In this document: in pieces, positions 22,050-27,957 of the stretch
Position numbering within the stretch: position 1 is the stretch's first letter
Layout: every line of letters begins with the position of its first letter
Source: G001797105 sp964528155
GTDB lineage: Bacteria; Chloroflexota; Anaerolineae; Anaerolineales; E44-bin32
DNA: 27,957 nt
Direction: 5' to 3'
Assembly (NCBI GenBank): GCA_964528155.1
Contig: CAZGRL010000047.1
Location: forward strand, 1 to 27,957
Program-made: the position numbers and the translations under genes
The notes under the pieces: model-generated
Seen by the model: the letters and a program-made list of their open reading frames with translations, nothing else
What the model was told of the DNA's origin: nothing
Databases searched by the model: none

Positions 22050-23666
22050 ATGAGCGCTGAGGCTACCCGCCCTTCTCCAGCCCGGCGGGCCCGCTCGATG
22101 GGAACATCGCCTCCAGTGGCTCGGCCCCGGCCCAAGCCCCACGGGCTCATCCGTCGACTGATCCTGGTCGCCGGTTTTCTGACGTTCTTCGGCTTCGGCC
22201 TCCCTGCCGTCCTGGCAGCGGGGATTTACGGCTCCATCCAGCTCAGCGGCACGATAGTTCCCGGGGTGTTTATCGATGACTTGCCGGTCGAAGGATTGAC
22301 TCTGGATCAGGCCGCCTACCAGATAGACCGAGCGTGGAACGTGGAACACTCTCTGATGTTGATCGACAACACGGACCTGGCCCGCAAGTGGTCGATTTCC
22401 CCTTCAGAGATCGGGCTCTCGGTGGACGCCGAGGCGACCGCCAAGCAAGCCTTCGACGTCGGGCGCCAGCGGGATGTCCAGGTGGCCCTGACGGCCTGGT
22501 ATTCGGCCAAGACGCAGCCCGTCAAGATCCACCCAGTTGTGAGATTGAATGCGGATGTAACCCGGGCGGCCCTGGAACGATGGGCCGATCAGACGGCGGT
22601 CACACCCGTCGATGGCTATGTCCGGATTGAAGGGGAAGATCTTATGTCCGCCGATGGTATGGACGGAAAGACCATCGACCTTGAGGCGACCTGGGAATTC
22701 CTGACGTCGAGCTCGGATGCCATCATGACCGAGTATGGTGTTGTTCCCCTCATCATGCGCCCGGTTCCGCCGGCAATTGGCTCAGTTTCCGAAGCTACCG
22801 GAGAAGCCCGGCGCCTGTTGAACGCCAGCTTCACCCTTCGGGCCTACGATCCTGTCGCGGATGAGTGGTTCGAGTGGTCTCCCGGCCTGGGGATTATCGC
22901 CGGCTGGCTCGAGGTCGACCGAAATGACCAGAACGCGGCTCAATCCGGTCTGAGCGTTGAGCTGATCGAAGACCGGCTGAAGGCGTATGTCGAAGGCCTG
23001 AATGAAAGCCTCGGTGACGACAGGGCTTTCGATGTCGACCAAGCCTTGGTGCAGGCTAGCGCCGGCCTTGAAGGGGGGACATCCGAGCACATCCTGATTC
23101 ACTACCAGCCGACGACCCGCGAGGTGGGATACGGCGAAACCTGGACATCGATCGGCTGGAAGATCGGAATCCCTCCCTGGCGGATCCAGGACGAGAACCC
23201 ACAGATCACCGGCCGCAACCCCTTGCCCGGAGAGACGATCAGCATCCCGCCCAAGGATGCCAATCTTGTCCTCCCGGTCGTGATGGGCAAGCGAATCTTG
23301 ATCAGCATCTCGGAGCAGCACATGAGGGTTTATGAAAACGGCCAGCTTCGCGCCGAACACATTGTCAGCACAGGCATCGCGCGCTCACCGACGATGGCCG
23401 GCGTCTTCCAGGTCCAATCGCACTCCGAAAACGCCTACGCTTCGAACTGGGATCTCTGGATGCCCGACTTCCTGGGGATCTACGACGCCCTGCCCGGATT
23501 CACCAACGGGATCCATGGACTGCCGACCCTATCCAATGGTGTCCGTCTGTGGGCCAACGTACTCGGCCGCCCGGCTTCGTACGGTTGCATCATCCTCGAT
23601 CTGGACGCGGCGCATGATCTGTACACGTGGGCGGATGACGGCGTGGTGGTGCAGATCGACCCCTAG
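22050..23666 (+). CDS. L,D-transpeptidase with VanW-like/PG-binding, LysM and YkuD domains
   Basis: Cell-envelope enzyme of 538 aa that crosslinks peptidoglycan or attaches proteins to it. A basic cytoplasmic tail precedes one transmembrane helix at about residues 36-60, so the protein is anchored with its C terminus outside. Residues 75-340 resemble the peptidoglycan-binding module often found before YkuD domains (GVFIDDLPVEGLTLDQAAYQI). A LysM-like segment follows (TSIGWKIGIPPWRIQDENP to LPGETISIPP, about 370-410). The YkuD domain has the His in NGIHGLP and catalytic Cys513 in SYGCIIL, where SHGC is more usual. The start at ATG 22050 has a modest AAGGG site. The stop codon is the first triplet of heptamer array 2. 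Confidence 0.92.
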   Translation: MSAEATRPSPARRARSMGTSPPVARPRPKPHGLIRRLILVAGFLTFFGFGLPAVLAAGIYGSIQLSGTIVPGVFIDDLPVEGLTLDQAAYQIDRAWNVEHSLMLIDNTDLARKWSISPSEIGLSVDAEATAKQAFDVGRQRDVQVALTAWYSAKTQPVKIHPVVRLNADVTRAALERWADQTAVTPVDGYVRIEGEDLMSADGMDGKTIDLEATWEFLTSSSDAIMTEYGVVPLIMRPVPPAIGSVSEATGEARRLLNASFTLRAYDPVADEWFEWSPGLGIIAGWLEVDRNDQNAAQSGLSVELIEDRLKAYVEGLNESLGDDRAFDVDQALVQASAGLEGGTSEHILIHYQPTTREVGYGETWTSIGWKIGIPPWRIQDENPQITGRNPLPGETISIPPKDANLVLPVVMGKRILISISEQHMRVYENGQLRAEHIVSTGIARSPTMAGVFQVQSHSENAYASNWDLWMPDFLGIYDALPGFTNGIHGLPTLSNGVRLWANVLGRPASYGCIILDLDAAHDLYTWADDGVVVQIDP

Positions 23667-23810
23667 CGGGCAGCTAGCAGCGGTCAGCGATCAGCAGTCA
23701 GCAAAAAGCAATAAGGAGTATGCAGTAGGCAAAGAGCTGACAGCTGTCAGCTATCAGCGTTTAGCTAACAGCGATCAGAGATCAGCAGTCAGCAGAAGGC
23801 GATCAGCAAT
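23664..23810. repeat. Degenerate heptamer array 2 (consensus CAGCNRT, 21 units)
   Basis: Twenty-one units of 7 nt run in one unbroken register, for example cagctag, cagcggt, cagcgat, cagcagt, cagctgt, cagctat and cagagat. A middle block of five units (23706-23740) is diverged but still in phase. The first unit contains the transpeptidase stop codon. Confidence 0.9.
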
Positions 23811-23843
23811 GGTCGGCGATACGAACGGGAGAAGAGCTTCTCG

Positions 23844-23934
23844 ACTGCAGCTGGGAGCTGGCAGCTTGAAGCTCTTCTCTTGTGTCCTGTGTCTTGTATC
23901 CTGCGTCCTGTGTCTTGTGTCCTGTAGCTTGAAG
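23844..23934. repeat. Degenerate heptamer array 3 (CTGGCAG turning into CYTGTGT, 13 units)
   Basis: Thirteen 7-nt units in one register: first the actgcag, ctgggag, ctggcag, cttgaag type, then cttgtgt, cctgtgt, cttgtat and cctgcgt. It ends 8 nt before the last base of the convergent fhs stop codon. Its phase differs from array 2, from which it is separated by 33 nt that contain the small inverted repeat gagaag-a-gcttctc. Confidence 0.88.
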
Positions 23935-23942
23935 GCTAGGCT

Positions 23943-25856
23943 CTAGAACAGGCCCAGAACGCGCCCGGTCTTCAGATCGATGTCGACATCATAGAAGACC
24001 GGCCGTGTCGGAAGGCCGGGCATGGTGCGCATCTCGCCCAGAAGCGGATACAAGAACCCGGCGCCGACCGAGGCCCGGATGTCGCGGATGGGGATGCGGT
24101 ATCCCTTTGGCACACCCTTCAGCGCCGGGTCATGGCTGAGGCTGAGATGGGTCTTGGCCATGTTCATGGGAAGCTTGTCAAAGCCGAGACGTGTGTACAG
24201 CTCGATCTTGGCCTCGGCCTCCGGTAGGTAGTCTACCCCGTCCGCCCCGTAGATTTCGGCGCAGATAATCTCGATCTTCTCCTTGATCGACAGGTCAAGC
24301 GGGTACAGGAACTTGAAGTTGCTCGGCTTCTCTGCAGCAGCGACAACCGCCTCGGCCAGTTTGGCGGCGCCGGCGCCTCCATCGGCCCAGTGCGTGCAAA
24401 CGACCGAATCCTCAGCCCCTGCCTCGAGTGCCGCCTCTCGAACAAGCTCGACTTCCGCCTTTGTATCCGTAGCAAATGAATTGACGGCGACAACGACCGG
24501 AATTCCGAAGCCGAGGGCATTCTTGATGTGATGCTTGAGATTCCCCAGACCCGCGCGTAGAAGCTCCACGTTCTCGTCGGTGTAGGCCGGATCGAGTGGC
24601 ATCCCTGCTACAACCTTGGGACCGCCTCCGTGCATCTTCAGGGCCCGGACGGTTGCTACCATCACTACGACGTTGGGGATCAACCCGGAGTTACGGCACT
24701 TGACGTTGAAAAACTTCTCCATCCCGACATCGGCGCCGAAGCCGGACTCAGTGACCACATAGTCCGCCAGCTTGAGGGCGATCTTGTCGGCGATGATCGA
24801 ACTATTGCCATGCGCGATGTTGGCGAACGGACCGGCGTGAACAAAGACCGGCGTCCCCTCCAGCGTCTGCATCAACGTCGGCTTGATGGCGTCTTTCATC
24901 AGGACAGTCATCGCGCCAGCCGCGCCGATGTCTTCGGCTGTAACGGCCTCTCCCGACTTGTTCGTACCGATGACGATCCTGCCGAAGCGCTCACGCATAT
25001 CGGCCAGATCGCTAGTCAGTGCCAGGATGGCCATGATCTCGCTGGCGACCGTAATGTCGAACCCAGTCTGGCGCGTCATGCCCTTTTCTTCCGGTCCCTG
25101 CCCGATGGTGATTGTCCGCAAGAACCGGTCATTCGTGTCGACCACGCGGCGCCAGGTGATGCTGTCGGGGTCGATGTCCAGCCGGGCGAAGCGCCCGCGT
25201 TCTTCCGCCGTGAGATCGTCGGGATTTGTCTTCTTGATCCCCAGTTTGGCGAGCCGCCGAAGCATTGGGGGCGAGAAGCTACGTTTTCCCTCCTTGTCCG
25301 CCGGGCACAGCCTATCGAAGAGTTTCTCATCACTCTGGCGCGACTCATGGAACATTCGGGCATCGATGGCCGCCGCCAACAGGTTGTTGGCGGCCGTGAT
25401 GGCATGAATGTCACCTGTCAAGTGCAGGTTGAAGTCCTCCATCGGGATGACCTGGCTGTAGCCGCCTCCGGCCGCGCCCCCCTTGATGCCGAATGTCGGC
25501 CCCTGGCTCGGTTGCCGGATGCAGGTGAAGACGCGCTTCCCCAGATGCGCACCCAAAGCCTGGCTCAGCCCGACCATCGTCGTGCTCTTGCCCTCCCCCA
25601 GCGGCGTGGGCGTGATCGCTGTGACGTCGATGTACTTGCCGTCCGGGATCTTCGCGAGCCTCTCGAGTACCTCGAGCCGGACTTTGGCCTTGTAGTCTCC
25701 GTAAAGCTCAAGCTCCGAGTCGATCAGTCCGACCTCTTCGGCCACGGTTTTTATCGGCTTGAGCTTCGCCTCCTGTGCGATATCGATGTCCGAAGGCACG
25801 GGTCGGCGTGTCTTCAGCGGCGTGGCGGTGAATTCACGAGTGGGTGTCGCTGGCAT
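23943..25856 (-). CDS. fhs: Formate--tetrahydrofolate ligase
   Basis: Makes 10-formyltetrahydrofolate from formate, ATP and tetrahydrofolate, feeding purine synthesis or the methyl branch of the Wood-Ljungdahl pathway. It is 637 aa, the longer form of the enzyme compared with about 556 aa in clostridia. Extra sequence lies at the N terminus and around CPADKEGKRSFSPPMLRRLAKLGI. The ATP-binding loop is TPTPLGEGKSTTMVGL. Further family blocks are RQPSQGPTFGIKGGAAGGGYSQVIPMEDFNLHLTGD, TESGFGADVGMEKFFN and AKTHLSLSHDP. GAGGAGA lies 8 nt before the ATG. No other folate or acetogenesis genes are in the window, so a pathway role cannot be assigned. Confidence 0.96.
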   Translation of the reverse strand: MPATPTREFTATPLKTRRPVPSDIDIAQEAKLKPIKTVAEEVGLIDSELELYGDYKAKVRLEVLERLAKIPDGKYIDVTAITPTPLGEGKSTTMVGLSQALGAHLGKRVFTCIRQPSQGPTFGIKGGAAGGGYSQVIPMEDFNLHLTGDIHAITAANNLLAAAIDARMFHESRQSDEKLFDRLCPADKEGKRSFSPPMLRRLAKLGIKKTNPDDLTAEERGRFARLDIDPDSITWRRVVDTNDRFLRTITIGQGPEEKGMTRQTGFDITVASEIMAILALTSDLADMRERFGRIVIGTNKSGEAVTAEDIGAAGAMTVLMKDAIKPTLMQTLEGTPVFVHAGPFANIAHGNSSIIADKIALKLADYVVTESGFGADVGMEKFFNVKCRNSGLIPNVVVMVATVRALKMHGGGPKVVAGMPLDPAYTDENVELLRAGLGNLKHHIKNALGFGIPVVVAVNSFATDTKAEVELVREAALEAGAEDSVVCTHWADGGAGAAKLAEAVVAAAEKPSNFKFLYPLDLSIKEKIEIICAEIYGADGVDYLPEAEAKIELYTRLGFDKLPMNMAKTHLSLSHDPALKGVPKGYRIPIRDIRASVGAGFLYPLLGEMRTMPGLPTRPVFYDVDIDLKTGRVLGLF

Positions 25857-25979
25857 GGGGTATGTCTCCTCTCATTCGATGAATGGCGGAATATCCTCCA
25901 TCCCTGGAGGCCTTGAACCAGTGTGGGCCAAACCGACCGAAGGACGCAAGCGACGACTCTCCCATTCTCGCTGGCAATC

Positions 25980-25995
25980 CGTCACCCGGGTGACG
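25980..25995. promoter_or_regulatory. Perfect 16-bp palindrome upstream of fhs
   Basis: CGTCACCCGGGTGACG reads the same on both strands with no central spacer. That favours a dimeric DNA-binding site over an RNA hairpin. It lies 124 nt upstream of the fhs start and 22 nt after the PNPOx-family stop. No regulator is encoded beside it. Confidence 0.45.
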
Positions 25996-26016
25996 CCTGA
26001 GCAAGTCGCGCCTCCC

Positions 26017-26394
26017 CTACCAGCCCAGCCATCTCTTCGGTTTGACCCGGATCAGTAGGTCGTACTGGTCTCGCGGGCTGATGCCCCAATCATACTTCTC
26101 CTTGAAGGCCCGGGTGACTTGGGCCGGCCAGGGCACGCGGACGGGGGCCGCCTCACCCTCACAAATCACAGGCTTCGAACCGTCCTCGAGAGAGAGCGAG
26201 ACATGATTCTGCGAACGGATGTTGCGTGCCTTGACGCTATCCCCTTCGATGCACAAATAGAAATATCCACGTTTCCAGACAAACCAGACCGGGACCAGGT
26301 GTGGCCTTCCGTCCGACCGTGTGGTCGCAAGCCAGATATTGCGCTCTTCCTCCAATCTCTTGCGGGCTGTCGTCGGCGGTTCTGCCGTCGCCAC
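26017..26394 (-). CDS. PNPOx-fold (PPOX class) flavin or F420-binding protein
   Basis: A 125-aa split-barrel protein of the pyridoxamine 5-phosphate oxidase-like family. The N-terminal block ERNIWLATTRSDGRPHLVPVWFVW is the family signature, followed by YFYLCIEGDSVKARNIRSQNHVSLSL. Small proteins of this type bind FMN, F420 or haem. This one lacks the C-terminal substrate part of true PdxH, so pyridoxal synthesis is unlikely. The start is a GTG at 26394 with AAGGGG about 10 nt upstream. It follows the exporter gene by 68 nt on the same strand. The cofactor is not decidable from sequence. Confidence 0.85.
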   Translation of the reverse strand: MATAEPPTTARKRLEEERNIWLATTRSDGRPHLVPVWFVWKRGYFYLCIEGDSVKARNIRSQNHVSLSLEDGSKPVICEGEAAPVRVPWPAQVTRAFKEKYDWGISPRDQYDLLIRVKPKRWLGW

Positions 26395-26429
26395 TCTAAG
26401 AACCCCTTACCTTTCGTTATCTGAGCCCG

Positions 26430-26447
26430 CCCGACTCACTCGTCGGG
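26430..26447 (-). terminator. Weak hairpin after the MFS exporter
   Basis: A 6-bp stem (cccgac with gtcggg) and 6-nt loop begin 15 nt past the exporter stop on the minus strand. There is no U-tract. It may reduce read-through into the PNPOx gene. Confidence 0.3.
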
Positions 26448-26462
26448 GACGAATCTGGCACA

Positions 26463-27914
26463 TCAAGAGGGCGCCCGTCGACCGACAGCCTCATCGTGAT
26501 CCAGCCATTCCTGTCGAGGGAGCTTTCCCCGGGCTGCGGAGACGATCACGCCGACGAGGGCCAGCAAACTCGTCCCCACATAACCTGCCCGCACTGCCGG
26601 GAAAAGAACCGGTCCCGACAGCCCGATGCTGGATCTGGCCAGGATGGATGTGAAGATGGCTCCGGCGAAACCGATCCCCAGCACCATCCCGACGTTCCGA
26701 GCCGTGGCCAGAATGCCCGCCGCGATCCCCTGCTCGCGACGCGGCGCCGATCCCATGAGGGCACTGCTGTTGGGAGAGGTGAAGATGCCGACCCCCAGGC
26801 CGGCGACGCCCAGCGCCACGACAATCTGGCGGACCGGCGAGGCCGGGCCGAGGCCCGAGAGCAACCACAGCCCGCATCCCAGAATTGCCAGACCCAGAGT
26901 CGAGGGCGCGCGCGTCCCGATCCGATCTGAGATTGTCCCGCTAAAGGGCGCGGCGACAGCCATCACCAGAGGCTGTGACGTCAAGATCAGCCCGGCTTGG
27001 GCCGCCGATAAGCCCCGACCATCGATCAGGTAAAACGGCGTGAGGAACAGCACTCCGTAGACGCACATGTAGTTGATAATCGCGCTCATGGTGGCCGAGG
27101 TGAAGCTCCGCCTTCGGAACAACTCAAGATCCAGCATCGGATTAGGCACCCTCATCTCTGTCCGGACGAACGCAGCCAGCAAGACAAGGGACGCAGCCGT
27201 CAGGCCAAGGACCGGCAGGGACGTCCATCCCCACTCGTGGCCCTGGTTCAGGCCGAGAAGCAGAGCCACCAATCCGGCGTTGAACAGCCCGGCTCCGCGC
27301 AGATCGAAGCCCTCCTCACCGGCGTGCCGGACATCGTCGGGAATGAAACGGTAGCTGAGCAGCATGGCGACGGCGCCGACGGGCACATTGATGTAAAAGA
27401 CCGACCGCCATCCCAGCGCGTCGGCCAGCCAGCCTCCGATCGATGGGCCGGCTGTCAAGCCGAGGTAGGTCATCGTCGCCTGCAGACCCAGCGCCTGACC
27501 GCGCTGCTCGGGAGGGAAGTTCTTGGTGAGGATTGCCGGTGAGTTTGCGAAGAGCATGGCCGCCCCGAACGCTTGAAAACCGCGCGTCACAATGAGGGCC
27601 AACGCCGATGGCGCCAGCCCGTTCAAGGCCGAGGCGAAGATGAAAACGGCGAACCCGGCGAGATAGACGCGCTTGTGCCCCCTCAAGTCACCCAGACGAC
27701 CAACGCTGAGTAGCAAACCGCTCACAATGAGCAGGTAGACTGTGACCACCCACTCGATCGTAGCCACGTCGGAGCCAAAGGCCTCATTGAGCACGGGCAG
27801 GACCGTGTTGACGACGCTGCCGTCCAATGCGGACATGAAAGTGCCCACGCCGATGGCGATGAGCACACCCCATTTCTGATCGAGCCGGCCGATGGGGGCT
27901 CTCATGACCGGCAT
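26463..27914 (-). CDS. MFS transporter, DHA2 (EmrB/QacA) drug-exporter family
   Basis: Inner-membrane proton-coupled exporter of 483 aa, with about 14 predicted helices. The family motifs are present: LDGSVVNTVLPVL in helix 1, motif A GRLGDLRGHKR between helices 2 and 3, motif B VTRGFQAFGAAML in helix 4 and motif C LGLTAGPSIGGWLAD in helix 5. The substrate is unknown; drugs, dyes or metabolites are typical. The ATG at 27914 is used, and a second in-frame ATG at 27905 is possible. Neither has a strong Shine-Dalgarno. The upstream control region is mostly outside the window. Confidence 0.92.
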   Translation of the reverse strand: MPVMRAPIGRLDQKWGVLIAIGVGTFMSALDGSVVNTVLPVLNEAFGSDVATIEWVVTVYLLIVSGLLLSVGRLGDLRGHKRVYLAGFAVFIFASALNGLAPSALALIVTRGFQAFGAAMLFANSPAILTKNFPPEQRGQALGLQATMTYLGLTAGPSIGGWLADALGWRSVFYINVPVGAVAMLLSYRFIPDDVRHAGEEGFDLRGAGLFNAGLVALLLGLNQGHEWGWTSLPVLGLTAASLVLLAAFVRTEMRVPNPMLDLELFRRRSFTSATMSAIINYMCVYGVLFLTPFYLIDGRGLSAAQAGLILTSQPLVMAVAAPFSGTISDRIGTRAPSTLGLAILGCGLWLLSGLGPASPVRQIVVALGVAGLGVGIFTSPNSSALMGSAPRREQGIAAGILATARNVGMVLGIGFAGAIFTSILARSSIGLSGPVLFPAVRAGYVGTSLLALVGVIVSAARGKLPRQEWLDHDEAVGRRAPS

Positions 27915-27957
27915 GACGCTCGACTTACGTTCTTGTCGTACGGGATCGACGAACCCG

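Noticed and set aside
21557..23934. CRISPR array interpretation of the repeats
   Set aside because: The units are 7 nt and contiguous with no spacers, and no cas genes are present.
24630..25916. 428-codon plus-strand ORF opposite fhs
   Set aside because: It is a shadow of fhs, its translation is His/Arg/Asp-rich, and it runs out through the fhs promoter region.

Overview
The window is GC-rich (about 60%), densely packed bacterial chromosome. It has no rRNA or tRNA genes, no CRISPR array, and no transposase or integrase that I can see. The gene content suggests a member of the Chloroflexota, probably Anaerolineae-like. The pointers are a CpXC-domain protein, a long-form formate-tetrahydrofolate ligase, an archaeal-like acetylornithine-family aminotransferase, a b6-type cytochrome b and heptameric intergenic repeats. 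This placement is inference from gene content and was not confirmed by a search.

Layout. (1) 1-2118: intergenic DNA with a tandem-palindrome repeat, then ftsH behind a palindromic -10 region. A perfect 13-bp hairpin separates it from a convergent acyl-CoA ligase (2209-3912, minus). (2) 4300-8577, plus: a tight unit of a PLP aminotransferase, a cytosolic GAF-PAS histidine kinase and a CpXC zinc-ribbon protein. (3) 8842-13484, minus: ligA, an alpha-oxoamine synthase and an RlmI-like rRNA methyltransferase. (4) 13930-18571, plus: a four-gene cluster I regard as the most novel part of the window. (5) 18616-21247, plus: a methyltransferase, a lipoprotein cytochrome c and a cytochrome b, joined by GTGA overlaps. 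(6) 21248-23942: a small ORF, a LysM/YkuD L,D-transpeptidase and three separate period-7 repeat arrays. (7) 23943-27914, minus: fhs, a PNPOx-fold protein and an MFS drug-type exporter.

The candidate new system (13930-18571) has four parts: a two-helix membrane protein with a zinc ribbon; a signal-peptide, single-pass, DUF2207-like protein whose last residues are GCACACACAGCACACAGGGR (seven Cys in 14 residues); a radical SAM/SPASM enzyme with an N-terminal PqqD-like recognition domain; and a paralogue of that enzyme that has lost every cysteine. The substrate stop codon overlaps the enzyme start codon (GTGA), and the enzyme's Shine-Dalgarno lies inside the codons for the GGGR tail. By analogy with RiPP maturases, the active enzyme and its cluster-less partner may modify the cytoplasmic Cys-Ala tail of the membrane protein. 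The reaction, and whether the tail ends up crosslinked or binds metal, are unknown.

The remaining genes are largely housekeeping: proteolysis, DNA ligation, rRNA methylation, one-carbon metabolism, electron transport and cell-wall crosslinking. Two of them, ligA and the 18616 methyltransferase, have a -10-like box only 6-7 nt before the start codon, which suggests leaderless mRNAs.
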